This document shows, piece by piece, positions 37,441 to 45,957 of a stretch of 64,000 nt of DNA (positions are counted from its first letter, which is position 1; each line of letters starts with the position of its first letter). The notes beneath the pieces were generated by a model, which did not search any database, had not been told where the DNA came from, and saw only the letters and a list, made by a program, of their open reading frames with translations. The position numbers and the translations under genes were made by a program. Source of the DNA: Methylophilus sp. 14 (lineage in GTDB: Bacteria > Pseudomonadota > Gammaproteobacteria > Burkholderiales > Methylophilaceae). The stretch lies in assembly GCF_015354345.1 (NCBI RefSeq), contig NZ_JADKYS010000001.1:248001-312000 (forward strand). Direction: 5' to 3'.

Positions 37441-40173
37441 ATGTTAGCCTCGTTGTTTAAAAAAGTTTTTGGCAGTCGTAATGATCGACTGGTCAAACAG
37501 TATCAGCAAACCGTCAAACAAATCAATGCGTTAGAGCCCGCGACTCAGGCCTTGAGTGACGAGCAGCTACGGGCAAAAACCGAAGAGTTTAAACAGCGTT
37601 ACAGCAATGGCGAGTCCCTGGAAAAATTGTTGCCAGAGGCGTTTGCAGTGGTGCGTGAAGGCAGCAAGCGTGCCTTGGGCATGCGCCACTTTGACGTGCA
37701 GCTGATCGGCGGCATGGTGCTGAATGCAGGCAAAATTGCCGAAATGCGTACCGGTGAAGGTAAAACGCTGGTGGCAACCTTGCCGACGTACCTGAATGCG
37801 TTAACGGGTAAAGGTGTGCATGTGGTCACTGTCAACGACTACCTTGCCAAACGCGATGCCGAGTGGATGGGGCAGCTCTACAACTTCTTGGGCTTGAGTG
37901 TGGGCATCAACCTGTCGCAAATGCCGCACGACGCCAAACAGCAGGCATATGCCGCTGATATTACCTACGGTACCAATAACGAATTCGGTTTTGATTACCT
38001 GCGTGACAACATGGTGTTCAGCAAAGAGGAGCGCGTTCAGCGTCCTTTGCACTATGCGCTGGTGGATGAGGTCGATTCTATCCTGATTGATGAGGCGCGT
38101 ACGCCATTGATTATTTCTGGCCAGGCCGAGCACAGCGTGGATTTGTATGGCGCGATTAACGAAGTTGCCAAACAATTGGTCCGCCAGCAAGTTGAAGACG
38201 GTGAAGGCGATTTCTGGGTCGATGAAAAAGCGCAGAGCGTGACCATGAGTGAAGCCGGTCACGAGCACGCTGAGCAACTGCTGGAGCAAACAGGCTTGCT
38301 GACGGCAGGCTCCAGTTTGTATGAGCCCGCCAATATTACGCTGGTGCATCATTTGTATGCCTCCCTGCGCGCGCAAAATCTCTATCACCGCGACCAGCAC
38401 TACGTGGTGCGTAATAATGAAATCGTCATTGTGGACGAGTTTTCTGGCCGTATGATGCCGGGCCGTCGCTGGTCTGATGGTTTGCATCAGGCGGTGGAAG
38501 CCAAAGAAGGCGTGGCGATTCAGAAAGAAAACCAGACGCTGGCGTCGATTACGTTCCAGAACTATTTCCGCATGTATCAAAAGCTTAGCGGCATGACAGG
38601 TACAGCAGATACCGAAGCCTACGAATTTAACCAGATCTATGCGCTGGAAACCGTGGTGATTCCTACCCACAGGCCTGTGCAGCGACAAGATGCCATGGAC
38701 AAGGTGTACCGCACCGGCATGGAAAAATACAAAGCGGTGATCGAAGATATCAAGCAATGCCAGGCCAAAGGCCAGCCGGTATTGGTCGGTACGACTTCAA
38801 TTGAAAACTCCGAGCTGATTTCGCAATTGCTGACCCAGGCCAAACTGGAACACCAGGTGTTGAACGCCAAGCAGCATGAGCGCGAAGCAACCATTGTTGC
38901 CGAAGCAGGCCGTCCAGGCATGATCACCATTGCGACCAACATGGCCGGTCGTGGTACCGACATTGTATTAGGCGGTAACTCCGAAGGTGAAATTCACGCC
39001 ATTCGTAATGATGCCAATTTGAGTGACGCGGATAAAGAAAGCAAAATTGCCCAATTGAAGGCTGAATGGCAGCAACGCCACGATGCCGTATTGGCCGCGG
39101 GTGGTTTGCATATTATCGGCACTGAGCGCCACGAGTCACGTCGTGTCGATAACCAGTTGCGTGGTCGTTCCGGCCGCCAGGGTGACCCAGGTTCTAGCCG
39201 CTTCTACCTGTCACTGGAAGACCAGTTGCTGCGTATTTTCTCCGGTGAGCGTGTCGCTGCGATCATGACCCGCCTCAATATGCCAGAAGGCGAAGCCATT
39301 GAGCATGCCATGGTGACGCGTGCGATTGAAAACGCGCAGCGCAAGGTGGAAGGCCGTAACTTCGATATCCGTAAACAGTTGCTCGAATACGATGATGTGT
39401 CTAACGATCAGCGCAAGGTGATTTACGAGCAGCGGAATGAGTTGCTGGAGTCTGTCGATGTTGGTCAAACCATCCGTGCCATGCGTGAGGATGTGATTAA
39501 CAGCCTGTTTAATACCTATGTGCCACCAGGCAGCGTGGAAGAGCAGTGGGAAGTGCCTGCGCTGGAGCAGGCCTTGCAGGACGAGTTGAGCATGCACTTG
39601 CCAGTTGGTGAGTGGCTGGAAAACAACCCTGACCTGCATGAAGAAACCTTGCGTGAGCGCATTCTCGATGCGGCGAACGAAAGTTATGGTTCAAAAGAGG
39701 CCTTGGCAGGCAATGACAATATGCGTAATTTCGAGCGCGCCGTCATGCTGCAAAGCCTGGATAACCACTGGCGTGAACACCTGGCTGCCCTGGATCATCT
39801 GCGTCAGGGGATTCATTTGCGTTCTTATGCGCAAAAGAATCCTAAGCAAGAATACAAACGTGAAGCGTTTGAGTTGTTTGAGTCTTTGCTGAATACCGTT
39901 AAGAGCGAAGTCACCAAGATCACCATGCAGGTACAAGTGCGTTCCCGCGAAGAGCTGGAAGAGGAAGAGCGCCGTGCCGAAGAGGCCATGCGTGCAGCCG
40001 ATGTAGGTAACTTGCAGTATCAGCACACCGATTATGATTCTGCATTAACCAATAGCGGTGATGCGGCACAGCCGCCACAGGGCTTGCCAGAAGGTGTACG
40101 CGTCGGTCGTAATGATCCTTGTCCATGCGGTTCAGGCAAGCGTTTTAAAAACTGTCACGGCGCATTGAGCTAA
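37441..40173 (+). CDS. secA: Preprotein translocase ATPase SecA
   Basis: The motor that drives proteins through SecYEG. The Walker A is in MRTGEGKTL, Walker B in [13 protein letters not shown], and the arginine finger region is [12 protein letters not shown]. The C-terminus ends in the zinc-binding motif [14 protein letters not shown], which contacts SecB and ribosomes. At 910 residues it is full length. Its partners secD, secF and yajC are in the same window 20 kb away. Confidence 0.98.
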   Translation: MLASLFKKVFGSRNDRLVKQYQQTVKQINALEPATQALSDEQLRAKTEEFKQRYSNGESLEKLLPEAFAVVREGSKRALGMRHFDVQLIGGMVLNAGKIAEMRTGEGKTLVATLPTYLNALTGKGVHVVTVNDYLAKRDAEWMGQLYNFLGLSVGINLSQMPHDAKQQAYAADITYGTNNEFGFDYLRDNMVFSKEERVQRPLHYALVDEVDSILIDEARTPLIISGQAEHSVDLYGAINEVAKQLVRQQVEDGEGDFWVDEKAQSVTMSEAGHEHAEQLLEQTGLLTAGSSLYEPANITLVHHLYASLRAQNLYHRDQHYVVRNNEIVIVDEFSGRMMPGRRWSDGLHQAVEAKEGVAIQKENQTLASITFQNYFRMYQKLSGMTGTADTEAYEFNQIYALETVVIPTHRPVQRQDAMDKVYRTGMEKYKAVIEDIKQCQAKGQPVLVGTTSIENSELISQLLTQAKLEHQVLNAKQHEREATIVAEAGRPGMITIATNMAGRGTDIVLGGNSEGEIHAIRNDANLSDADKESKIAQLKAEWQQRHDAVLAAGGLHIIGTERHESRRVDNQLRGRSGRQGDPGSSRFYLSLEDQLLRIFSGERVAAIMTRLNMPEGEAIEHAMVTRAIENAQRKVEGRNFDIRKQLLEYDDVSNDQRKVIYEQRNELLESVDVGQTIRAMREDVINSLFNTYVPPGSVEEQWEVPALEQALQDELSMHLPVGEWLENNPDLHEETLRERILDAANESYGSKEALAGNDNMRNFERAVMLQSLDNHWREHLAALDHLRQGIHLRSYAQKNPKQEYKREAFELFESLLNTVKSEVTKITMQVQVRSREELEEEERRAEEAMRAADVGNLQYQHTDYDSALTNSGDAAQPPQGLPEGVRVGRNDPCPCGSGKRFKNCHGALS

Positions 40174-40222
40174 GGTGTATTTAGTTTAGGTGTATTGAGC
40201 AAGGCAGCGAAAGGGATTCAAC

Positions 40223-40408
40223 ATGTCAGACCAGGAAATTCCATCCCCATGTGTCGGGGTGTGTAGCATTGATGACAGTAATGGTTTTTGCCAGGGCTGT
40301 TTTAGAACCATAGAAGAAATTCGCCAGTGGTGGGATCTCGATCCTGCCGGTAAAGCCGAAGTGATCAAATTGGCGAATGCGCGCGAAGCGGCAGTATTTG
40401 GCGATTAG
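40223..40408 (+). CDS. DUF1289 family small zinc-finger-like protein
   Basis: A 61-residue protein with PSPCVGVCSIDD and FCQGCFRTIEEI giving a C-x3-C-x8-C-x2-C set typical of DUF1289, then RQWWDLDPAGKAEVI. Function unknown; probably binds zinc. It follows secA by 50 bases and shares its terminator. Confidence 0.9.
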   Translation: MSDQEIPSPCVGVCSIDDSNGFCQGCFRTIEEIRQWWDLDPAGKAEVIKLANAREAAVFGD

Positions 40409-40446
40409 TTACCAGCCTGATAGTCACTTACCTTCAGTCACAAAGT

Positions 40447-40473
40447 AAAAAGCCGGCAATTGCCGGCTTTTTT
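40447..40473. terminator. Terminator after the DUF1289 gene
   Basis: A perfect palindrome on AAAAAGCCGGCAATT with an A-run and a T-run at the ends. It lies between the secA unit and the convergent marR gene and can serve both. Confidence 0.87.
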
Positions 40474-40492
40474 ATATTCTGGGTGGAGCAGG

Positions 40493-40960
40493 TTACAAGT
40501 CAGCCAGCGGCTGGTTGCCTAACGTATTCGATTGTGCATCCAGTTTGCCGATGACCATCTTGAGGGAGAGGTTTAGGCTTTGTAGGGTCTCTATATCCAG
40601 CGTGGCCAGCACTTGCGGCAAAATGCCATCGACAGGTTGGGGTGCTTTGGCCAAAACGGTATGGCCTGCCTCTGTCACAATCAGACCTACTTTACGTTGA
40701 TCCTCGCTGAGGCGCTGTTTTTCAACCAGGTGTTTTTTAACCAGTTTTTCTACCAACAGGCTACAAGTGGATTGGTGAATCGCAAGGTTTTCTGCCAAGC
40801 GTGAGACACCTAATTCTGGATGGCTGGCGATTTCGTGTAAGAGCCACAACTGGGAACCTGAGATGCCGCACGAAGCTTCAATTTCTCTAAAATGTTGTCT
40901 GACGGTACCGAAAATAATTCGAAATTGTTTTAAAGCGTCTTTGGCGAGTGAGTTTTGCAT
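40493..40960 (-). CDS. MarR family transcriptional regulator
   Basis: A 155-residue winged-helix regulator. The recognition region is LGVSRLAENLAIHQSTCSLLVEKLV and the wing has the QRKVGLIVTEAGH motif. Ligand and target are unknown. It lies downstream of the HvfABC-like genes on the same strand with a 180-base gap that holds two palindromes, so it probably has its own promoter; a link to the metal-RiPP operon is possible but not shown. Confidence 0.85.
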   Translation of the reverse strand: MQNSLAKDALKQFRIIFGTVRQHFREIEASCGISGSQLWLLHEIASHPELGVSRLAENLAIHQSTCSLLVEKLVKKHLVEKQRLSEDQRKVGLIVTEAGHTVLAKAPQPVDGILPQVLATLDIETLQSLNLSLKMVIGKLDAQSNTLGNQPLADL

Positions 40961-41030
40961 AATTAATTTAATGTAAATATTTTATATGTTCATTTTACCA
41001 GTTTCCACCAGATAACATGGATTCCCGATG

Positions 41031-41044
41031 TTTATCGCGATAAA
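41031..41044. promoter_or_regulatory. Perfect 14-bp palindrome upstream of marR
   Basis: TTTATCGCGATAAA, 70 bases before the marR start. A candidate operator for the MarR protein itself or another dimeric regulator. Confidence 0.4.
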
Positions 41045-41113
41045 AATTCCCGCTTCTAAAGGTGGTTTTAGACAAAAAAGTCGGTTTTAGCCACAAAGCT
41101 GCGCTTGGTTTGG

Positions 41114-41125
41114 CAGACCGGTCTG
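41114..41125. promoter_or_regulatory. Perfect 12-bp palindrome after the DUF2063 gene
   Basis: CAGACCGGTCTG, 15 bases beyond the end of the DUF2063 gene. It has the form of a TetR-type operator (GACCGGTC core) but no tetR gene is in view. No T-run, so it is not a terminator. Confidence 0.4.
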
Positions 41126-41139
41126 TCTTATTTGAATCG

Positions 41140-41895
41140 TTATTTTGATAGTAAACCGTCGGCAGAGACGGCTTGTTGCTGGTATAAAGAGGATAACGTT
41201 TCTAAGCCAAATGCGATGACATCCTCGCTTGGGAAATGTGGAATGGTTTGGGCTAACTGTAGTAAGTGCTGATGTGCAGTGGCGGTTTGTGTATGTAGCT
41301 GTTGCAAGAGTTGGTAAGTCATTGCATTTAGCTGGATGAAGCGAACTTTGAATTCGGGCGTACGATAAACCAGTAAAAAGGTTGGTATGGTCTCAACCAA
41401 ACTGTGCTTTTTGGAGAGTCGGTGTACTGCATAATCATAATGCAGCAATTGGTGCGCCTCACATAACTGCACCACGCGATGTAGCAGCGTAGATGCTGTC
41501 GCAGCCGCCGCTGCAAACGCAGGTGGTGCAGTGACTTGCTGGCTAAGTGCCAGCTCTATCCATTCATAGTGTGCGAGTTGTGCGGTGTAGGCTGGATAGT
41601 CTGCTGGGGTCTGCGTGCGCAAAAAAGACACAAAACAGCCTGGAATATCTTTAAACAATGGGCTGTTAAATGACTGTGACGCAAAACACTGCCGCACCAG
41701 TTTGCTAAAGCGGCGTTTGCCAAGAATGTCGCGCAGTACCGGGAAGCAGGCACTGACACTGGCATAAAAGTTATTAAACACGATTTCACGGTAAATACGC
41801 ATGCGCTTGGCGTCGACCCCTGCCGGTTTGGCATGCAGGGCAGGTTGCCGCAAGTGAGCGGTGAACGCCGCTTGGTAGGCTTGAAATGCAGGCAT
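41140..41895 (-). CDS. DUF2063 (HvfC/BufC-like) protein of an MNIO RiPP operon
   Basis: A 251-residue protein with the DUF2063 N-terminal helical region (FQAAFTAHLR-like start, MRIYREIVFNNFYASVSACFPVL). In MNIO systems the equivalent protein (HvfC, BufC, GigB) recruits the precursor peptide to the DUF692 enzyme. The start codon overlaps the hvfB stop by one base (TGATG), so the two are translated together. It is the last gene of the operon; the DoxX-like membrane protein often found next in such operons is not present here. Confidence 0.85.
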   Translation of the reverse strand: MPAFQAYQAAFTAHLRQPALHAKPAGVDAKRMRIYREIVFNNFYASVSACFPVLRDILGKRRFSKLVRQCFASQSFNSPLFKDIPGCFVSFLRTQTPADYPAYTAQLAHYEWIELALSQQVTAPPAFAAAAATASTLLHRVVQLCEAHQLLHYDYAVHRLSKKHSLVETIPTFLLVYRTPEFKVRFIQLNAMTYQLLQQLHTQTATAHQHLLQLAQTIPHFPSEDVIAFGLETLSSLYQQQAVSADGLLSK

Positions 41896-42773
41896 CAGGC
41901 TACCTTGTGCAGGGTGTTTACGTGGAGGGGACGTGCGTGCTGTTGTAGTGAGGCAATCTGGTCAACCTCCTGCATGAGCACAGGCAGCGGCGGAATATGG
42001 CTGTCACGTTCGAGCAAGGTCGGGAACACGCCCAGTTTGTCATAGGCGTATGTTAGCAGGCGCCACACCGGGTCGATAATCGCATCGCCATGGGTATCCA
42101 CCAGCAAATTTGCTTCTACTTGCAAATGCCCGGCCATATGGCCGTAGACAATGCGCTGCGCAGGCAGCAGGTCTAAAAAAGCATAAGGGTCAAAGCCAAA
42201 ATTGACGCTATTGACGTAGACGTTATTAATGTCCAGGTGCAAATCACAGTCAGCTTCGGTCAACACGGCATTGATAAAGCTGATTTCATCCATCTCAGAG
42301 ATGGGGGCCGCCACGTAAAATGAGGCGTTCTCTACGGCGATACGGCGTTGCAGAATATCCTGCGTTTGCTGGATGCGCTGGGCGACATATTTCACGGCTT
42401 CTTCAGTAAACGGCAGTGGCAGTAAATCGTAAATATAGCCATTGGCAGTGTCGCTGCAATAGCTTAAATGTTCGGTATAGAGCGGAATTTCAAACTCAGA
42501 CAGAAACTGTTTGACCTGTTGCAGAAAGCTGACATTGAGCGGGTCTGGCCCGCCCAGTGACAGGCATAAACCATGGCAGGCGATCGGGTAGTGCGCGACC
42601 AGCCAGTCCAGTTCGGCGGCATATTTGCCACCGGCCTGAATCCAGTTTTCAGGCGCAATTTCCAGGAACTGCAAATGCGCCAGGTGCGGCTGGCCATATT
42701 GCTGCATGAGCTGGGGCAATAGCTCACGCTTCAACCCCAGGCCTGCACCATGAATGTCCGCTAACTGTGCCAT
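41895..42773 (-). CDS. MNIO (DUF692) multinuclear non-heme iron oxidase, HvfB-like
   Basis: A 292-residue TIM-barrel enzyme of the DUF692 family, which includes MbnB, TglH, BufB and HvfB. Conserved metal-binding blocks are FLEIAPENW, CHGLCLSLGG, YTEHLSY, DLHLDINNVYVNS, GHMAGH and DTHGDAI. Family members use two or three irons to modify peptide cysteines, giving oxazolone-thioamide or thiooxazole groups that bind copper. It lies 19 bases after the EGxC precursor gene and overlaps the DUF2063 gene. The product here is inferred from the family. Confidence 0.92.
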   Translation of the reverse strand: MAQLADIHGAGLGLKRELLPQLMQQYGQPHLAHLQFLEIAPENWIQAGGKYAAELDWLVAHYPIACHGLCLSLGGPDPLNVSFLQQVKQFLSEFEIPLYTEHLSYCSDTANGYIYDLLPLPFTEEAVKYVAQRIQQTQDILQRRIAVENASFYVAAPISEMDEISFINAVLTEADCDLHLDINNVYVNSVNFGFDPYAFLDLLPAQRIVYGHMAGHLQVEANLLVDTHGDAIIDPVWRLLTYAYDKLGVFPTLLERDSHIPPLPVLMQEVDQIASLQQHARPLHVNTLHKVA

Positions 42774-42792
42774 GGTTGTTTTTTGACAATGA

Positions 42793-43107
42793 TTACTTGC
42801 TAGCGTGGCAAGAGCCTTCTTTCATTTTCTCGGCTGAGCAGCTACCTTCTTTCATCTTGTCTGCAGAGCAGGAGCCCTCTTTGGCTTTATCATGGTGGCA
42901 AGAGCCTTCCTTCATTTTTTTCTTCTCGGCACCACATTTACCGCTGCTACATTTACCTTCTTTGGCCTTGCTGTCTGCAGCATCTGCTACCTGGTAGCCT
43001 TGGCCCAGTGTTTTTAATTCAAACGGATTGTTGCCTGCATGGGCAGTAGCCGCTGCAATGGATAAGGCGACTGCGCCAGTCATTAAAGCCATTTTATGTG
43101 TCGTCAT
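42793..43107 (-). CDS. HvfA-like RiPP precursor with five EGxC motifs
   Basis: A 104-residue exported peptide. A signal sequence (residues 1-24, cut after AHA) leads to a short leader-like region (FELKTLGQGYQVADA) and a Cys-rich core: EGKC at 50-53, GKC at 56-58, then EGSC at 67-70, 77-80, 87-90 and 97-100. The four EGSC units recur every ten residues, separated by Lys-rich linkers such as SADKMK. HvfA-type precursors with EGKCG motifs are substrates of the adjacent DUF692 enzyme and are tied to copper or metal handling. A good site (AAAAAGGA) precedes the ATG. Confidence 0.88.
   Translation of the reverse strand: MTTHKMALMTGAVALSIAAATAHAGNNPFELKTLGQGYQVADAADSKAKEGKCSSGKCGAEKKKMKEGSCHHDKAKEGSCSADKMKEGSCSAEKMKEGSCHASK
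42796..42909 (-). repeat. 30-bp in-frame repeats encoding EGSC units
   Basis: Four tandem units of about 30 bases (last one shortened), each encoding EGSCxxxKxK. They vary at synonymous and linker positions, so the array has diverged by point changes after duplication. Confidence 0.8.
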
Positions 43108-43144
43108 GTTGGTTCCTTTTTAAAACAGGGTTTAAAAGCGGACA

Positions 43145-43393
43145 TCAGTAAAACTTGTCCAGTTGTTGCGTAATGCGTTCCCGTGCTGCCGCTGATAAAA
43201 CATCCTCAGTACGATCCGTGGCGTGCGTCTGCCAAGATTGCATCGCACCTTGAATCCACTTGAGCTGCTGCGTAAAGCGTCGGCAGTAGACGCAAATCAG
43301 CAAGTGCAACCTCACTGCCCAGCGCTCACGCCAGGTGAGCGGGCGGTCAAGTGATTGCGACACCAGTATGCTGGTTTGTTTGCAATTCAACAT
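43145..43393 (-). CDS. zf-HC2 anti-sigma factor-like protein
   Basis: An 82-residue protein from the ATG at 43393, which follows GGAAAAAGAG. It has the zinc-binding HxxxCxxC set in HLLICVYCRR and a short N-terminal Cys (MLNCKQ), as in small cytosolic anti-sigma factors of the zf-HC2 type. There is no membrane helix. A longer reading from 43435 would overlap the sigma factor gene. It directly follows the ECF sigma gene, the usual sigma/anti-sigma order, and precedes the RiPP precursor by 37 bases. Confidence 0.82.
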   Translation of the reverse strand: MLNCKQTSILVSQSLDRPLTWRERWAVRLHLLICVYCRRFTQQLKWIQGAMQSWQTHATDRTEDVLSAAARERITQQLDKFY

Positions 43394-43418
43394 CTCTTTT
43401 TCCGTTTCACCTTGTGCG

Positions 43419-43961
43419 TTACCAGTGCATTTCAAGACATTTTCGCAGTCCCATGCGGGCCCGGTATAACATTACCCATGCATTGGTCGCGGTGATGTTC
43501 AATGCCTTACAAATTTCTTCATTATCCAACTCATCAACATCGCGCATGGTGAAAATGGCTGCCAGTTTTTGCGGCAAACGCGCCATGCATTGCTGCAATA
43601 CCTGCAAAAACTGTTTTTGCTGCAAGGCGTCATGCGGAATATCCCATGCCTGCGGTTTTTCTGCCCAATGACCAGTGTCGTCAAAAAATTCATCCATATT
43701 GGCATCTTCTTCAGTCAGGAGTTCCGATGCCGGGATTTCGCGCAGTTGCTTGCGCATGCAGTCAATGATTTTGTGTTTGAGGATGCCGGTGAGCCAGGTG
43801 CGCGGGCTGGATTGTTCGGCAAAGGTGGGGCTTTTAATCGCTGCCAGCAGGGTTTCCTGCACCACATCTTCCGCTTGATGCGGGTCGCGCAATCGCGTCA
43901 GCGCAAAGCGATATAAGTAATCGCCATGTTCGTTAAGCCAGTCGTGCGGGTTAGCTGCCAT
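43419..43961 (-). CDS. ECF sigma factor
   Basis: A 180-residue sigma-70 family protein with region 2 (GDYLYRFALTRLRDPHQAEDVVQET, spanning the -10 contact) and region 4 (LPQKLAAIFTMRDVDELDNEEICKAL, helix-turn-helix), joined by an acidic linker with DEFF. I chose the ATG at 43961; the frame extends to 44138 inside the neighbouring gene. The paired anti-sigma and RiPP genes downstream suggest it controls this operon. Related metal-RiPP operons (gig genes of Cupriavidus) also involve an ECF sigma factor. Its target promoter was not recognised. Confidence 0.9.
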   Translation of the reverse strand: MAANPHDWLNEHGDYLYRFALTRLRDPHQAEDVVQETLLAAIKSPTFAEQSSPRTWLTGILKHKIIDCMRKQLREIPASELLTEEDANMDEFFDDTGHWAEKPQAWDIPHDALQQKQFLQVLQQCMARLPQKLAAIFTMRDVDELDNEEICKALNITATNAWVMLYRARMGLRKCLEMHW

Positions 43962-43981
43962 GACGGCTATTGAAGCATAAT

Positions 43982-44431
43982 TCAGGTAGATGGGGCAATG
44001 TTGGCGCGCTGTTCGATCAGGCTCAGGTAATGCGCTGCATCCAGCCCGGTGTGGTTGCGCTGCGCCAGCCAGATGGTTTCGGCCAGGCATTCTAGCAAGG
44101 CATGTTGTGCTTCGTGCTCTTGCTGAAAGCGTGTACACAGTTTGCCGTAGGCTTGGGTAATGCCAATCGGCTGGTTAATGCTGATTTGCTCCTGGATGGA
44201 CAGGTGCAGGCTCATGTGCAAAAACGGGTTGGTTTCGCCCATTTCCGGGTAGTAGGCTTGCTCCAGGTATTGTTCTGGATGATCCAGGATGGTGTGGTAT
44301 TCGGGGTGCATATGCATAATGCCGACTGCCATTTTTTCGAGGTCGGTTAATATGCTTTGCTGTTTGAATTTGGCCCAGGCGTCAAAGAAAAACTGGCGCA
44401 CTTCATCGCGGCTAGGATTAAATAAGGCCAT
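43982..44431 (-). CDS. DUF1841 family protein
   Basis: A 149-residue protein recognised by FNPSRDEVRQFFFDAW and the HPEYH/NPFLHMSLHLSIQEQ blocks of DUF1841, a beta/gamma-proteobacterial family of unknown function. It is two bases downstream of nth and 20 bases upstream of the ECF sigma gene, so the long unit rnfB-nth-DUF1841 may run into the RiPP operon unless an internal promoter exists. Confidence 0.88.
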   Translation of the reverse strand: MALFNPSRDEVRQFFFDAWAKFKQQSILTDLEKMAVGIMHMHPEYHTILDHPEQYLEQAYYPEMGETNPFLHMSLHLSIQEQISINQPIGITQAYGKLCTRFQQEHEAQHALLECLAETIWLAQRNHTGLDAAHYLSLIEQRANIAPST

Positions 44432-44433
44432 GA

Positions 44434-45093
44434 TTAACTCTCTGTCGGTGGTTTGACCGGGTGTATTTGTTTGTCGTGAAATTCACATAAATCGGCAATG
44501 CAACATTCGCCGCATTTGGGGCTACGTGCCGTGCAGGTATAGCGGCCATGCAAAATCAATAAATGATGCGCGTCTTTTAAGAACTGCTTGGGGGTGGTGC
44601 TTAAAAAACGTTGCTCTACTTCCAGTACATTTTTGCCCGGCGCCAGTTTGGTGCGATTGCCGACGCGGAACAAATGCGTGTCGACGGCAATCGTAGGTTG
44701 TCCAAAGGCGGTATTGAGAATCACATTGGCGGTTTTACGCCCGACCCCAGCCAAGGCTTCCAGTGCGGCGCGCGTGTCCGGCACTTCACCGTCATGCAGG
44801 TCCAGCAGTTGCTGGCAGCATTTGAGCACGTTGTTGGCTTTGGCATGATAGAGGCCTATGGTTTTAATATAGCTCTCCAGTCCTTCCAGGCCGAGGTCGA
44901 GAATGGCTTGCGGCGTGTTGGCGACTTTGAACAGTTTGCGGGTGGCGATGTTTACGCCTTTGTCAGTCGCTTGTGCTGACAAAATCACTGCAATCAGTAA
45001 CTCAAAGGTCGAGCTGTGTTCCAGTTCTGTGGTCGGATTAGGAATGGCTTGCGCCAGCCTCTCGAAAATCGCCAGTCTTTTTTGGGCATTCAT
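44434..45093 (-). CDS. nth: Endonuclease III
   Basis: A DNA glycosylase/AP lyase for oxidised pyrimidines. The helix-hairpin-helix is ALAGVGRKTANVIL, with the catalytic Asp in VDTHLFRV. The C-terminal 4Fe-4S cluster ligands are C-x6-C-x2-C-x5-C (CTARSPKCGECCIADLC). Length is 219 residues. It lies 29 bases after rnfB on the minus strand, a pairing common in proteobacteria (rnf-nth). Confidence 0.97.
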   Translation of the reverse strand: MNAQKRLAIFERLAQAIPNPTTELEHSSTFELLIAVILSAQATDKGVNIATRKLFKVANTPQAILDLGLEGLESYIKTIGLYHAKANNVLKCCQQLLDLHDGEVPDTRAALEALAGVGRKTANVILNTAFGQPTIAVDTHLFRVGNRTKLAPGKNVLEVEQRFLSTTPKQFLKDAHHLLILHGRYTCTARSPKCGECCIADLCEFHDKQIHPVKPPTES

Positions 45094-45122
45094 AACAAAT
45101 AGTTCATTGATTACAGCAGGGG

Positions 45123-45785
45123 TTAACCCAGTTTTTGCGCCTTTACACGTGCCATCGCGGCGGCAATCGCTGCTTTTTTAAGTGCGTCTGCCGAGGCGGC
45201 GGGTGTGCCGACTTTCTCCGTCTCAGCATGTATCGTGGCTGGTTTGTGATAGGTTTGGGCTATGTTGTGTTTTTCAAGCGTCTGCCGGGCGAGTCGCTGC
45301 TCGTGGCGACGTCGCGCCAGCGCTGCCTCCTCAGCATTCATGGCCACTTCTCGGCCAGCCACCGTTTGCATGCTGATGCAATCGACTGGGCAGGGCGGCA
45401 GGCATAACTCACAACCGGTACACTCCTGGCTGATCACCGTGTGCATGCGTTTGGAAGCACCGAGAATCGCATCGACCGGGCAGGCACTGATACATAGCGT
45501 GCAGCCGATGCATGTAGTTTCATCAATCACCGCGACCGCTTTGGCTTTGGTGATGCCATGGGCGAGGTTTAACGGCTGATAGGGGCGTTGCAGTAAGGTG
45601 GCCAATGCGTGTATGCCTGCGTCTCCGCCCGGCGGGCATTGATTGATGTCTGCTTCACCATTGGCGATGGCTGTCGCGTAAGGTTTGCAGCCATCGTAGC
45701 CACACTGGCGGCACTGTGTTTGCGGCAGCAGGGCGTCAATCTGCGCAATCAATGTGTCCTGCTTGAGTCGGCTCGTGGTCTGCAT
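45123..45785 (-). CDS. rnfB: RnfB-like ferredoxin-type electron transport protein
   Basis: A 220-residue iron-sulfur protein. An N-terminal cluster domain ([13 protein letters not shown]) is followed by two 4Fe-4S ferredoxin motifs ([14 protein letters not shown] and [14 protein letters not shown]). It lacks the hydrophobic N-terminus of the membrane RnfB subunit, and no other rnf genes are in view, so it is a standalone version that may act as a soluble electron carrier. The last 60 residues are Ala- and Lys-rich. Confidence 0.85.
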   Translation of the reverse strand: MQTTSRLKQDTLIAQIDALLPQTQCRQCGYDGCKPYATAIANGEADINQCPPGGDAGIHALATLLQRPYQPLNLAHGITKAKAVAVIDETTCIGCTLCISACPVDAILGASKRMHTVISQECTGCELCLPPCPVDCISMQTVAGREVAMNAEEAALARRRHEQRLARQTLEKHNIAQTYHKPATIHAETEKVGTPAASADALKKAAIAAAMARVKAQKLG

Positions 45786-45957
45786 GTTAGCTGCCTGGCA
45801 AAAACGCTATTTCATCGCGGTTGCAAAGGCTGTCATTATAACTGAAAGCAGGATTGGCGATGGCCTGGCAGGCCGTGTCTGGTGGCTAAGCGGGTTCTTT
45901 GGCGTTCAGGCGCATAATCAGTTAAAATATTCGCTTTATTATTGAATGGCGCTAGGT

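Noticed and set aside
37801-38757. A 318-codon open frame on the minus strand inside secA
   Set aside because: Antisense shadow of a highly conserved gene; His- and Phe-rich translation resembles no family.
42796-42958. Repeat array considered as CRISPR-like
   Set aside because: The 30-bp repeats are in frame, lack unique spacers and encode the EGSC units of an exported peptide.
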